Assembly: GCA_022828595.1 (NCBI GenBank)
Contig: JAKGHH010000001.1
Location: 141,007,017 to 141,071,016, forward strand
Direction of reading: 5' to 3'
Source of the DNA: Nelumbo lutea
Lineage: Eukaryota; Streptophyta; Magnoliopsida; Proteales; Nelumbonaceae
DNA length: 64,000 bases
A program made the position numbers and the translations under genes. Below are positions 11,853 to 22,361 of the stretch, piece after piece (positions within the stretch are counted from its first letter, which is position 1; every line of letters begins with the position of its first letter). The notes below the pieces were generated by a model. It was given only the letters and a program-made list of their open reading frames with translations, made no database searches and was not told where the DNA came from.

Positions 11853-12725
11853 TGATGCAGCACGATCCGAGCACTCCTAGCTAGCAACGGATGGCACTTG
11901 AGAAGGAGAAGATGAAGGACTCCCAGGGGATTTGCCCGGCGGGAATACTTCGAAGCTTAAGTTAGAACGCTGGGGGAGAAAGCAAAGTGTGTAAAGAGGC
12001 TAAGAGTGTAGGTCGCACTGGATCATTAAGTTCTCACGATTAGCTCAAGAGCAAGTAAGTTTTCAAATAGGATCTCTAATGTTCGAGAGAGAGCTTCCCT
12101 TTATCTAGGGAGCTCTTATATAGGCGTTCTTGTCAAATTGGGTGTAACCGCCACTGGACTTCTATCACAGCCGTTACTTGCCAGGGCTGCGCAGGTGACC
12201 GCTGCAGGGTACTACCCAATCGGGTGAGCGACACGTCCCGAGAGGATAGGCACGCCACCATCTGTTGAGAGACGTGGGTGCAGTCTGTTGAATTGGTAGG
12301 GACTGCGCCGTCGATCAGGAGACGTGGCACCGTTTGACGGGTACGGTCTTGTCAGATAGAAGCTTTCTAAAAGCATCGCGTCGCTTAGCCGCGAGCTACC
12401 TTGTAGCGAGCTCCTAGGAGTACTTCGAGGTGACCCTTCTCAAGGTTGTCTTTGGGGCAATTTTCCTGCTTAAGTGTTGGAGCAAGCTGGTTATCCTAGC
12501 TTGTGAGTTGGGATAGACTTGTCTTGGAGTATTCCCTTTCAATAGCTCGGGGGACCTCGAGCTCGCATTGTAGTGAGCTCCCCTTACAGCGAGCTATGAC
12601 GTAGCGAGTTGTCCTATAGGCTCGTTACTTAGTCGCAACCAGGCTGCGGTGCTGAGCTGTTGCTTGTGCTGAGTCAGGTCCACGAGTCACTGTCTCAAGG
12701 GATTGGGTCAAATCTTCCTCCATCA
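11853..12725 (-). repeat. 5' LTR of Tat element 1 (873 bp)
   Basis: On the minus strand it begins TGATGGAGGAAG and ends GTGCTGCATCA. It is bordered outside by ATAAT and inside by the primer-binding site. The terminal TGAT...ATCA pattern is shared with the LTRs of Tat element 2. Confidence 0.85.
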
Positions 12726-12737
12726 ATAATGTTTATT

Positions 12738-13074
12738 AATTTTAATGGTCATTTGGCATATATGGGCTATATGTGCCAACCTGGTAAACATTTACCGAGA
12801 CAATATTGCATTTTCTTCAAACATTTTCCTCTTTGAATGAGACATGTTTTGTAATATGGGCATTTTAGCATTTTAGTCTGTCTTTTCAAAGGAAAGTGGG
12901 AGAATGACAATGAAGCAATGTTGGCCTAACACCAAATCAATCAAGACAATAATTCATACGTGGTGTGGGAATCTGTCCTAACTTTTTAAAAAGTGGAGTT
13001 ATATGTGTTTCTAGATTCTACTATGGATGGGCTGGAATTCAGAATTTTGAATTGGGCCTATCCGTACTTTTCCC
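12738..13074 (-). repeat. Right terminal inverted arm of the Mutator-like element
   Basis: Reverse complement of the left arm: it carries 'tggtcatttggcatatatgg' and ends 'tccgtacttttccc'. It lies 12 bp beyond the inserted Tat element. Confidence 0.75.
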
Positions 13075-13337
13075 TAAAAAAATCACATAATTTGACCAAG
13101 AATGAAAAGAAAAATGACGAAGGTTTTTTAAGCTCTTCTTGCATCAAATTGTTCCAAAACCTTATGAGTTAAAAGAAAGTAAGAACTGTTTGCTCAATTA
13201 GTTATTATTGAATAAAAAAAAAGTGTTTTTGAATAAGTGCTTAAAAACAAGTGCTTATTCAAATAAGCACTTATTTGCATTTGGCACCTAACTTTTTCAA
13301 GGGCTTATTTTTAAAAATAAGCACTTATTTCTTATTG
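13075..13337. other. Spacer with AAGCACTTAT inverted repeats
   Basis: AT-rich. It contains a near-palindrome around 13250-13275 ('aagtgcttattcaaataagc' and onward). No gene. Confidence 0.4.
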
Positions 13338-13792
13338 GGTGTTTGGTAGTCTTTTTCTCTAATAAGCACTTAAATAAGCATTTATGACTATTTTGTCCTT
13401 CATTTTCTTTCAAATTTTATGAAATCACTTTTATAAAACACTTCTATAAAAAGCATTTTTATGAAAAGCACTTTTATGAAAATAACTTTTACAAAATTAC
13501 TTTTATAAAATTACTTTTATGAAAGCACTTTTATGAAAGTACTTTTATAAAATTCAATTAGGGACAATTTCATAAGTGGTATTTTAAAATTCAACTATGG
13601 ATAATTTTAAAAGAAAAAATTGAATAAGTGCTTATTGTATAAACACTTAAAGAAATCTAGAAATTTGGGCTTAAAAAATAAGTCCTTATTTTTTAAATAA
13701 GAACTTATTTTGGACTTATTTCTCAAACTGGAATAAATATAGTGTAATCCCGACCTAAACAAGCACTGATTTTTAAACACTCCCAAACACAT
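13338..13792. mobile_element. Probable MITE with AAGCACTT ends
   Basis: The left end, gtgtttggtagtc...aataagcactt, and the right end read backwards, gtgtttgggagtg...cagtgctt, form an imperfect inverted repeat. The interior holds a run of 'acttttataaaa'-type repeats (about 13428-13560). No clear target duplication was found, so class and exact ends are uncertain. Confidence 0.5.
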
Positions 13793-13929
13793 GAAGTTAA
13801 TCTTTTTATTTCGCCCATAATTACCAAAGCACTCACGTGTTTTAAACTAAAAAAAAAATACAATCCTTTTTTTTAACAAAGGCTTATGGTTTCATGCATC
13901 TTTTGATAAAGACTTAAGCCTAATATACG

Positions 13930-14184
13930 TTTTGAGGTTTCGGCCTTCGGTCAAAGTCCAAAACACCTCAGCTCCACACCACGTATCATACGCATCCTTC
14001 AGCCCCGAGATGAAATCATGAGCGTTTGTCGCCCTCTCTGCTTCCACTATCTCCACTTCGTCCACCTTATCCGATGCACCCGTACGTGATGTTCTCTCTG
14101 ATCATCCCGCTAGCTGAACAATGTGAATTCCTGTCTTACCAACGCAATGTGCTTCCTTTTAAACACCTCAATTGATATGTCCTG
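13930..14184 (-). pseudogene. ABCB transporter pseudogene, second nucleotide-binding domain piece
   Basis: On the minus strand, reading from 14184 downward: KRKHIALVRQE (Q-loop region), then [28 protein letters not shown] and [15 protein letters not shown]. This matches the Q-loop to pre-signature part of NBD2 in plant ABCB (MDR/PGP) half-size repeats. A stop after FTLFS and a small frameshift break it. The signature motif LSGGQ is not reached; similarity fades near 13960. The upstream part of the same gene lies at 19207-19975, on the other side of Gypsy element 3. About a hundred residues, including Walker A, are missing between them. Confidence 0.8.
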
Positions 14185-14420
14185 TGTCACGAGACCAACA
14201 AGTAGTCAGCCCATAAGTTGCCACGTTTGTATGGTTCATGCAAAGGTAATATTGAAACCTTTTGTTCCAGTTTGAATGTTTGCTAATAAGTTAACGTAGT
14301 TATCTTTTGGTAGACGGCAACACAGGGAAGAAGAAGAATTTTTCCCCTTAACGGTGAAAACCGGCTTGCCTTCTATGATGAGTAAACTTGTCACGAGATC
14401 ACAGACGTTGACTCGTGACA
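14185..14420 (+). repeat. 5' LTR of Gypsy element 3
   Basis: Shares 'gtagtcagcccataagttgc' and 'cacgtttg.atggt' with the 3' LTR. Its second half differs, which suggests a deletion, gene conversion or an old rearrangement. The inner end is fixed by the primer-binding site. Confidence 0.7.
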
Positions 14421-14569
14421 AACTGGTATTAGAGCCAACTATGGAACCCAACTATGAGAGGCGTTTCTCACAAATCGAAGAAAAAGTCGGGTCTTTAGTG
14501 GCTAGTCATGAGTAGTTAATAGAAAAGATGAACTAGATAATAGAAAACTTTTCAGCCAAGTTCGATCGT

Positions 14570-15500
14570 TTGGAAGGGTCAAAAGGGAAGGAAACGGTGG
14601 AGGCATCAAGCTCATCCTTGAGGATGGTTGGGGATCGAGCAAGTGGTTCCAGTAGCACACCAAGTTCGATGTCTAAAAGTCTGAAGCTGGAGTTCCCACG
14701 CTGTAACAGGACTGAAGATCCTGCAAGGTGGCTTTTTAGAGCTGAGCAGAGATTCGAGTGGCAAGTGGTTCCAGAGGAAGAAAAGGTGCTAATGGCGTCA
14801 GTTCATCTTGAGGGAGATGCCAAACTGTGGTTCCAGTTCCCGAAGCAGGATCACAGAGAGCTCTTGTGGGAAGGCTTTAAACGCTAAGTCCATCAACGTT
14901 ACGGTCTCACGCAGTATCATGATTTTTTCGGAGACCTCACCAAACTCCGCCAAATTGGTACATCACAAGAATACCAAATGCGGGTTGAAAAGTTACTCAC
15001 ACGGGTCAGTCGTCTCACCTCGGCTCACCAAGTCAGGTGCTTCATAAGTGGATTGAAGGAGATCGTGGCTCTCATTGACTCGGGTAGCATACACAATTTT
15101 CTTAGTCCCTACCTCTCTGAATGGGTGGGCTTTCCCCTAATGGAAGGAGACAGTTTGAAGTTTCAGTTGCAAATGGATAGAAATTGGTATCCCTTGGGAA
15201 GTGTACAAGTGTGACCTTTAGTTTTGCTAGGTGAGCCTCTATTAGTGGATTTTATTTGCTTTAGTTAGATGGGTATGAAGTGGTTTTGGGCACTCAATGG
15301 CTAGCCACACTCAACCCTATATGGTGGGATTTTAAAAAGCTACATATGAAGTTTTGTGTTGGTGGAAGAGAAATCACATTACATGGGGTCCAGCCCTTGA
15401 TTAAGGCCACGAGAATCAAGATGAGGCAGCTATTCGAAGAATGGAGTCACGAATGCTATTACAACTACATTCCTCACCACCCAGCCCACCTAGCTTGAAG
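14570..15500 (+). pseudogene. Gag and protease of Gypsy element 3
   Basis: Gag block (about 14690-15060): SLKLEFPRCNRTEDPARWLF, RAEQRFEWQVVPEEEKVLMA, ASVHLEGDAKLWFQ, then after a frameshift YQMRVEKLLTRVSRLTS and a Cys-containing end. It jumps directly into the protease (EIVALIDSGSIHNFLS at about 15058), so the gag C-terminus with its zinc knuckle is deleted. A further block, VVLGTQWLATLNPIWWDF, at 15280 marks the end of the protease. Confidence 0.8.
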
Positions 15501-15639
15501 TCGGATGTCTCACCATCACTGAAGCAGGTACTACATAAATTCCAACATGTGTTCAATCAGCCTCATGGGCTTTCCTCCTATTCGGGCCCATGATCACAAG
15601 ATCACTCTTGCACCAAGATCTGGGCTTGTTTGTGTTGTG

Positions 15640-16830
15640 TTCACCCATACCGATATCCCTGCTGTCAAAAGGCAGAAATTGAGCGTATTATTGCAGAATT
15701 ATTAGCATCTGGCATGACCCAACCTAGCCGTAGCCCCTACTCTTCACCGATGATTTTGGTCAAGAAGTAAGATGGTACGTGGTGCATGTGTGTGGATTAT
15801 CGTGCACTCAACTAAATCACGGTAAAAAGATAAATTTCCTATTCCCCATGATTTATGAGTTACTTGATGAATTTACATGGTGCTAGCTACCTTACTAAGT
15901 TGGATTTTGAGGTCTGGGTGCAAGCCTCTGACGTGACCAAGATAGCTTTTAGGATCCACCATGGGCAATATAGGAGACCATTTGGGCTTATAAATACCCC
16001 TCAACCTTCCAATCTTTAATGAATGATGTGTTTAAAAATTATTTAAGGAAGTTTGTGCTTGTATTTACACTTGCAACATTTGACCACTGTTCTTAGTACC
16101 CTATGGGAGCACCAACTACATGTGAAGGAAGAGAAGTGCCAGTTTGGGCAAACTGAAGTTAAATACTTTGGCCACATCATTAGTCGAAAGGGGGTGGCTG
16201 TAGATCCATACAAGGTTGCTACTATGATGGAATGGGCTAGGCCCAACTCCTCACTTAAATCCATGCTTGGGTTTTTTGGGTCTTACTGGTTATTACCAGA
16301 AGTTTTATACAGGGGTATGGGAAGATTGCAGCTCCTTTGACATACATGCTTAAGAAGAATGCCTTTACATGGACTTCGGAGTTGGAAGCCGCATTTCAGC
16401 AACTCAAGAGTCAAGACTATGATGACTAAAGCCCCAGTCCTAGCACTACCTGATTTTTCTCAAACTTTCATGGTAGAGTGTGATGCTTTAGGAAGCAGTG
16501 TCGGTGCTGTATTAATGCAAAGTCAGCGTCCCATTGCCTTCATCAGTCAAGCGTTACAAGGGAAGAACCTATTGTTGTCTACCTACAAAAAGGAAGTCCT
16601 TGCATTGGTGTTAGCAATACAAAAGTGGCAACACTACTTGTTGGGTCACAAGTTTATTGTACGGTTTGACCAGCAAAGTGTTAAATATTTATGGGAGCAG
16701 AAAATCACCACATTAGCTCAATAGAGGTAGTTGTACAAATTAATAGGGTTTGATTTCACAATAGAGTATAAGAAGGGTGCTGAAAATCGGGTAGTTGATG
16801 CACTATCAAGAAGGTTTGAAAGCTGATCTT
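15640..16830 (+). pseudogene. RT and RNase H of Gypsy element 3
   Basis: Decayed RT: CMCVDYRAL at about 15785, VKEEKCQFGQTEVKYFGHII at 16125, and RKGVAVDPYKV. RNase H from 16465: VECDALGSSVGAVLMQSQRP, STYKKEVLALVLAIQKWQHY. The catalytic YxDD is not readable. Many stops. Confidence 0.8.
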
Positions 16831-16989
16831 GGGAATGGAGTTCAAGTGGGCCATCAAAAGAACATCAAAAGAGCCCGCAAATACAACGTCTCATCCAACT
16901 TAAGGAGGTAGGTGAAGCTGTAGGCCCTTGGAGCTGCAAAGAAGGGGTGCTTTTCTTTATGGGACGCATCTACCTAGAAGAGAACTCCC

Positions 16990-18090
16990 CCTAATAGCAG
17001 ATATCTTAGCTCAATTTCATAACTCTACACATGAAGGGTATATGAAAACCATCCAAAGGTTGTGCGGTCCACATTCTATTAGAAGGGAATGATGCACCAA
17101 GCCAAGGCTTTGATACATAGTTGTGACACGCGTCAGAGAGTCAAGGAGCAACAAACTAAACCTGTTGGGCTTCTACAGCCGTTACCAATTCCAAGAGAAA
17201 TTTGGGCTGATATCTCTATGAACTTCACAGTGGGTTTACCCAATTGCCATGGGAAGACAATGATTTATGTAGTAGTGGATTGACTTACAAAGTATGCACA
17301 GTTCATAGTGGTAGCCCATCCGTATACAGCCCAAGGTATCGCCCAAATTTTCTTTCATAATATCTTTAAATTGTATGGCATGCCTACTTCTATTACTTGT
17401 GATCGAGATGTTGCATGTACTAGCTTATTTTGGCGATAACTGTTTTAGCTTCAAGGAACCAACATCAACTTCAGCTCTACCCGTCACCCTCAGACAGATG
17501 GGCAAACTAAAGCCACTAATAAAACTCTTGAAATGTACTTGAGATGTTTTTGTGGGTTCAAAGCCCAAAACCTGGTGCAAGTGGCTAGATGGGTTGAGTT
17601 TTGTTATAATACAAGTTGGCATTCTTCTATCAAGCGAACCCCATACGAGGTCGTTTATGGAAGGGCACCCCCTACTCTTATTTCCTACATACCAGGAACG
17701 GCTAAGAGTGAAGCGGTGCAAAGGGCCTTGGTTGACAAAGACATGGTAGTGAAGGATTTTCTATTGCAACTACAAGAAGCCCAACAAAGAATGCAACAGG
17801 TTTATGATAAAAGCCACATGGAATTACAATTCCAGGAAGGAGAGTTGGTTTACCTCAAATTGCAGCCTTATCGTCAATTATTAGTGGCACTTAGGAGAAA
17901 TATGAAGCTGGCGCCCAAGTATTATGGCCCATTCATGATCCTACAGTGAATTGGGCCTGTAGCTTATAAATTGGACTTGCCTCATGGATCCAAAATCCAT
18001 CCAGTTTTTCATGTGTCACTTCTCAAGCCACAAGTAGGACCCATTACTCAAATGCACCCTCAGTCACCATATTGGATGACTCAAAGCCTA
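16990..18090 (+). pseudogene. Integrase of Gypsy element 3
   Basis: Core pieces ISMNFTVGLPNCHGKTMIYV (about 17210), TKYAQFIVVAHPY, LYGMPTSITCDRD, TRHPQTDGQTKATNKTLEMY and a GPY-like C-terminal block, KLAPKYYGPFMILQ (about 17907-17949). Stops interrupt it, and a hAT MITE separates it from the chromodomain-like end. Confidence 0.85.
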
Positions 18091-18784
18091 GGGCTGCAAG
18101 TCGTGCCAGGTTAGGTCGGATTGAGGCCAATCCTAGTCCAACCCTAAGTTTTAAACCCCCAACGGCCCAACCCTAACTAAATTCCTTCAACCCTAACATA
18201 ACCCAACCCAACCTTCTTCCCATCCCTTAAAATCTTGTAGAACTTTTTAATCTTACATCTTAACTCAACTTTTATTACATGTATGAATCATATGTTTTAT
18301 TAGTATTTGTTTGTTGATGCTTTTATTGGTTCTTAAGTACAAAATTCAGAAAAAAAAAATATGTTTGAAATAACTATAGTTTATTATGATGACTTATAAT
18401 AGATCTTTTATGGGAGCAAACTATGGGTGGCAAACAACATAGAGGAGATAAAGAATAAAATATGTTTTCAAGGTTTTACTATTTCCAATTAGGATTAAGT
18501 GAAGTGATTATCTTAAATGAAATAAATGATAGTATGTGGTAGTGACTATACAACTATCATGCATCTAAACAAATCAATGTATGATCATATATAATATATA
18601 TTTATATATAATATGTACTATAGAGTCGGGTTTAGGTTGGATTGGATTGCCCAACGGGTCAATCCTAACTTAACCCGAAGTAAAGTCAGACTCACAATTT
18701 CAACCTAACCCTAACCCGAGCATCAATTCAATCCAACTTTTATGGATTGGGTTTGGGCTAACCCGGCCCAAGTTGCAGCCTTAC
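18089..18784. mobile_element. hAT-type MITE inside Gypsy element 3
   Basis: Ends TAGGGCTGCAAGTCG and (reverse complement) TAAGGCTGCAACTTG form the inverted repeat. Possible target copies 'tcaaag' (18081) and 'tcagag' (18785) are weak. The interior has many AACCCTAA-like phrases in both orientations (about 18130-18230 and 18650-18720). It splits the 3' part of the Gypsy polyprotein. Confidence 0.7.
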
Positions 18785-18972
18785 TCAGAGGAACCTCTAC
18801 TCCAACCACAGTCTATACTAGACACTCGTATGAGAATTGGTCAACATGAGTTGCTTATTCATTGGAAGATCAAATCCCCTACTGAAGCTACTTGGGGAGA
18901 TGAATCTGTCATACGTTATCAGTTTCCAAATTTTGGCCAAGTGGACTTGGGCCTTGCAAAGGAAGGGGGAGC
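18785..18972 (+). pseudogene. Chromodomain-like end of Gypsy element 3 polyprotein
   Basis: EEPLLQPQSILDTRMR, then HELLIHWKIKSPTEATWGDE and RYQFPNF: the W-K and P-x-x-A-T-W pattern of the C-terminal chromodomain found in chromoviruses, where it guides integration to marked chromatin. It is separated from the integrase by the hAT MITE and followed by the polypurine tract. Confidence 0.75.
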
Positions 18973-19206
18973 TGTCACGAGCCCAATAGGGTAGTCAGCC
19001 CATAAGTTGCCACGTTTGCATGGTGTGTGCAAACGTAGTATTGAAATTTAGAGGACCTTTTGTTTCAGTTTGATTATTTGTTAGAAAGTTAATGTAATCT
19101 ATTTTAGTTGCTAAGAATAAGGAGAGGACTCTCCAATAGTTAATTTCTTTTTTTTTTATATTTCTCCATGTTATTCGTACCTTACTTGTAAACTCTATAT
19201 ATTCTT
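18973..19206 (+). repeat. 3' LTR of Gypsy element 3
   Basis: Begins TGTCACGAGCCC after the purine-rich tract aaaggaagggggagc. The right end is placed before ABCB coding sequence resumes (GCC GG at about 19208). Confidence 0.65.
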
Positions 19207-19975
19207 CCGGCATCGGTGATGACATGTTCGGTACTAACAAGGATCATGAAAGCCTGGAAGAGAGCCTTGGCTGTGATGTAGCCCTGGGAAATGAGCTTGC
19301 CACTGTACCAGAAGTTGAGGGCCAAGTGCATAACATGAGACCAGAGGTGTAAATCGGGCCGGGGCGGCCCGGCACAGCATGGCACGAAAGCCCACGGGCC
19401 GTGCCAGGCCTAGCATGGAGGTCCGTGCCATGCTTGGCTGGGGTTCGAGGCCCACGGTCCGATATGGCACGTTGTCGTGTCGCCCACAGCCCGCGTGCTA
19501 GCATGGCCCAGCCCGTGACACGGCCCATATATATATATTATAGTTATATAATATTTATATAAATTATAATATATAATAATATATTAATAAAATAAATATT
19601 TTTTTTAATTTTATTATACTAATTTATTTAATTATTGCATATATAAGCACTTTTATACACAAAATTCATATAAAATTAAAATTTTAAGTTTTTTGTGAAT
19701 TTTTTTTAAATAAATAGCTTTGGCCTGATGCATGGCCCAACCTGGCCCAAGGCTCGGCCCGCGGCATGGCACAGGCCCGGGCTGACCCCCAAATTTTTTA
19801 CTGAGGAGGGTGGCACAGCTTGCGGGCTAGAACAACACAGCCCGCACCCACTTTACACCTCTACATGAGACTCTGGGAAGTGTCGAGTCTGATGCTGACA
19901 AACCATGACTGGCATATGCTCTCTCTTTGGGGTTCTTGTTGGGCTCGGCTATGCAAATTCTTAGATACATTCAAA
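19207..19975 (-). pseudogene. ABCB transporter pseudogene, second transmembrane domain end
   Basis: On the minus strand: AQQEPQRESICQSWFVSIRL with DTSQSLM (about 19940-19872), then after the hAT MITE and a frameshift [40 protein letters not shown]. This is the last transmembrane part before NBD2 of plant ABCB exporters (ABCB15-like by memory). It is interrupted by the MITE 19342-19863 and truncated at 19207 by Gypsy element 3. The remaining gene piece is at 13930-14184. Confidence 0.85.
19342..19863. mobile_element. hAT MITE with perfect 8-bp target duplication
   Basis: Inverted ends CAGAGGTGTAAA and TAGAGGTGTAAA. The target duplication catgagac is exact (19334-19341 and 19864-19871). Outer parts are GC-rich with GGCCCG/GGCACGG phrases; the centre (19525-19720) is AT-rich. 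It interrupts the ABCB pseudogene. A second copy in opposite orientation starts near 63369. Confidence 0.9.
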
Positions 19976-20108
19976 TGAGCAGTGTTATTTGAAGGAAGGA
20001 GATGATGAACAATGGCATTGAAGGTTTAAGAAAGGACAATTGGGTCTAAAAAGATTAACTTTTTTGCACTTTTTTGAAAACATATATGATTTTGCCAATT
20101 CATCAAAC

Positions 20109-20135
20109 TTTATTATATATATATATATATATATT
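20109..20135. repeat. (TA)n microsatellite
   Basis: TA dinucleotide run in spacer. Confidence 0.9.
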
Positions 20136-20181
20136 GTAAAAAACCCTTTAGGAAACTCTCATTTTATTGATGATTTAGTAT

Positions 20182-20670
20182 GTGTTTGGTCCCAAGGGCG
20201 GAGCCAGGACATTTTTATAAGGGAGGCCAAAACCTAAATGAAGTATGGATGGACCCATAAGGGGGGCAACCAGTGAGGTAGAGAGTGGGGGGAGGGGAAA
20301 TTTACATAGGAAGTGGAGATTTTCTGAACCATAGGGGGGGAGGGGCATGGGGGCTGGCTCTGCCCCTATTTGGTTCCGTTTACGTTTTTTCATTTAACGA
20401 TGTTTGTACTTTATTTACTTGTAAAATCGAGAAAAGTAATAATTATAACCATTTATGACAATTAGGTGCCATTAGGCTCTACATCAGTGTAATGGTGAGA
20501 AAACGCTTAAAAAATAGCTTTTCTAAACAGTAAACATGCACAAAAACCGATGTTTACCTTTGCCATTTCGATGCATATGGAAGAGCAAAAAAAGTGAACT
20601 ACTTAAATAACGCCTATGTAGTAGCGTTTATTGAATAAATGCCAACGTAACAAAACACCCTGTTAATTTA
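20182..20670. mobile_element. MITE, same family as 46573-46896
   Basis: Ends resemble GTGTTTGGTTCCGTTTACG (left, split by the MITE at 20194-20368) and GGTGTTTTGTTACGTTGGC (right, reverse complement). The interior phrases 'cgatgtttgtact', 'atcgagaaa' and 'gtgccattagg' recur in the copy within myosin intron 11. No target duplication was identified for this copy. Confidence 0.55.
20194..20368. mobile_element. 175-bp MITE nested at the edge of another MITE
   Basis: Ends AAGGGCGGAGCCAG and (reverse complement) TAGGGGCAGAGCCAG. The 9-bp duplications tttggtccc (20185-20193) and tttggttcc (20369-20377) agree at eight of nine positions. A 9-bp duplication favours a Mutator-like origin. Confidence 0.75.
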
Positions 20671-20674
20671 ACGG

Positions 20675-22356
20675 CTAAAACATGTGATTGTAAGATTACT
20701 AAATTCAAGGGTGTGTTAGGAAGGCCTACAAACTCTTCCATTATAATTTTTGGTTGGAGGTCGGGGAAATGATTCTTTGAATTGACTTGGGCCTCTTCTT
20801 GCCCAAGACTAATTGATTATATTCCTTTCGTCTTTATGTTGTTTGGCGCGACACAAGGAGAAACTGTCATTCATGTGTAGAGAGAGGGCAACCAAGTTAT
20901 GATTTTCTATACAAGAAATGCATGACAACAAAGCACACGATGACAAGACCTAAATTGTGAAATACTCATCTCCGCTGGGCCTTTCCTCAATCACTCTTAC
21001 TTGATTTTAGAGAGGGGTGGCACCGTGTTCCATTGCTTGGGCATGGACGGGGCCAGGCCTGGGTTTACAAGGCAACCTCTCACATCAGGTTCCTTTATGC
21101 TACTAAGCAGAGTATCCGATTGGTGTCCCAGGGCGCCCCTCAAGCACATCTCAGCGTGCATTAAGTAGGAACATTGCCCTTGATTATCATGAAGAGATCG
21201 ATATTCCTAATACACGGCTGAGATGGGCTGTGGGGCATGCTCTAACAAAGTCAAATCAATCGGGGCAGTCCCCAGTTGTGATTTCCGGCATGGATAGGCC
21301 ACTTCATCCTTCCACTTCCACGTGGCTAATTGCTAGGATCTGAGCTTGTGTATATAGTGGGAAAATTTTGGCTCTCTAAGTTTAACTGCATGACACGTTT
21401 ACCCATACTGATTCTTTTTAAAAGAATGGTGGTTAATTAGTTTCCTCCGCAATCCCCACGTAAACAAAGGGAAAGTGGGGACTGGGGTGTGGAAGGAAAG
21501 AATGGTGGTTAGTTGACGCAAATCAATGCACCAACTTAGCATGGTGTGTTCTTTAGAAACAAGTAAAAATTGGGCCTCAAAAAAAACCACTATATATGTA
21601 TTCACTAGAAACATTCATTGCCAAACACCCACCTTAAAATTAGGCCATGATGGTTGTTGTTGTTGTTCTGCGCTTTAGAAGCATTTAATCATAAGGGTTG
21701 ATGTATTTGTGTCAAGCAAAAAACTTCCTTTTCTTTAAAGCGATGGCAGAAAGGAAGTAAGGAACCCTCTGTACAAGAAACCATGAATCTCTTGTATTTC
21801 GTAATGTTGGTAACCAACCATTGCTGAACCACTTAACTGACTCAATCTTATTGGGTTATCATGTAGCATTATTAGCATGTCATGGGTCTCTCGTGATTGG
21901 CGTTGATAGTGTAATATATGTGCGCATGAAAAGGTGGAGGAGATCGGTGAAAAGGAAAGAAAAATAAATAAAAAGAATAGTAGTATCTGACTATCTATTT
22001 CTTCAAATTCAATTACTTTATTGGATTAACCAAGGTAGAGTGGTAGACTGCGCAGTGCACTTTCTGCACTCTATTGTTGCGGTTGGATCCATCAAAGGGG
22101 ACAGAGTTGCATGGATTGTCTTGTTTTTGAGTATTTATAATTCAAGTCGCAAACTCTCAACAGGGTGTCATCGTTACGTTCATCATTAGTTTTCCCCTAA
22201 ATCCCACCAGTTATTCCTTTAGACAAATCCGCATAAATTCTTTCATATCTCCAGGACGTGATCAAGGTTAATTAATACAAAAGAAATTCTAGTTTTTTTT
22301 TCCGTTGGCCAATGCAAGCTCCAATGTTATGCATCGATAAAATGGTGCTGCTGATG
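20675..22356. other. Intergenic, no gene recognised
   Basis: Mixed-composition spacer. Short ORFs on either strand have no family resemblance that I know. A TATA-like 'tgtatatagtg' lies near 21350 without a supported gene beyond it. Confidence 0.4.
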
Positions 22357-22361
22357 TGTAG

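Larger units (their letters stand above)
4367..12725 (-). mobile_element. Ty3/Gypsy Tat-lineage retrotransposon 1
   Basis: Minus-strand element of 8.36 kb with a perfect 5-bp target duplication ATAAT (4362-4366 and 12726-12730). Its 5' LTR is complete (11853-12725, TG...CA on the minus strand). Next to it is a primer-binding site reading TTGGCGTTGTCTATGGG (minus strand, about 11850-11834). The gag, protease, RT, RNase H, second RNase H and integrase order follows leftward, then an antisense ORF. A first RNase H followed by a second, archaeal-type RNase H, and the gag tail form YCSFHKDYHHSTESC, point to the Tat lineage. All ORFs have stops or frameshifts. Most of the 3' LTR and the start of the antisense ORF are deleted. 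Confidence 0.9.
3628..13074. mobile_element. Mutator-like/foldback element split by a Gypsy insertion
   Basis: A left arm at 3628-3965 and an inverted right arm at 12738-13074 match over about 335 bp. The outermost bases are GGGAAAAGTACGGA on each end. The 9-bp flanks, t+8a (3619-3627) and taaaaaaat (13075-13083), agree at eight of nine positions, in keeping with a Mutator-type duplication, though they are low in complexity. Removing the inserted Tat element (4367-12725 plus one ATAAT) leaves a non-autonomous element of about 1.1 kb. No transposase is seen. Confidence 0.7.
14185..19206 (+). mobile_element. Ty3/Gypsy chromovirus-type retrotransposon 3
   Basis: Plus-strand element of about 5 kb. 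The 5' LTR is about 14185-14420 (TGTCACGAGACC...GTGACA), followed by a primer-binding site TGGTATTAGAGCC (about 14424-14436) complementary to initiator tRNA-Met. The polypurine tract (about 18957-18972) precedes the 3' LTR (18973 to about 19206). Gag, protease, RT, RNase H, integrase and a chromodomain-like end follow in order, all broken. It sits inside the ABCB pseudogene. The LTRs agree well only in their first 130 bp or so, and no target duplication was found. Confidence 0.8.

Noticed and set aside
3628..13074. A single large TIR transposon coding for its own polyprotein
   Set aside because: The polyprotein lies in a separate LTR element with its own ATAAT duplication.
19234..19528. Long minus-strand ORFs over the GC-rich part of the MITE at 19342
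   Set aside because: Open only because of GC-rich MITE sequence. The true homology is the ABCB frame ([16 protein letters not shown]), which is short and broken.
20675..22356. A hidden gene in the spacer, with a TATA-like box near 21350
   Set aside because: No ORF, splice pattern or motif supports one.
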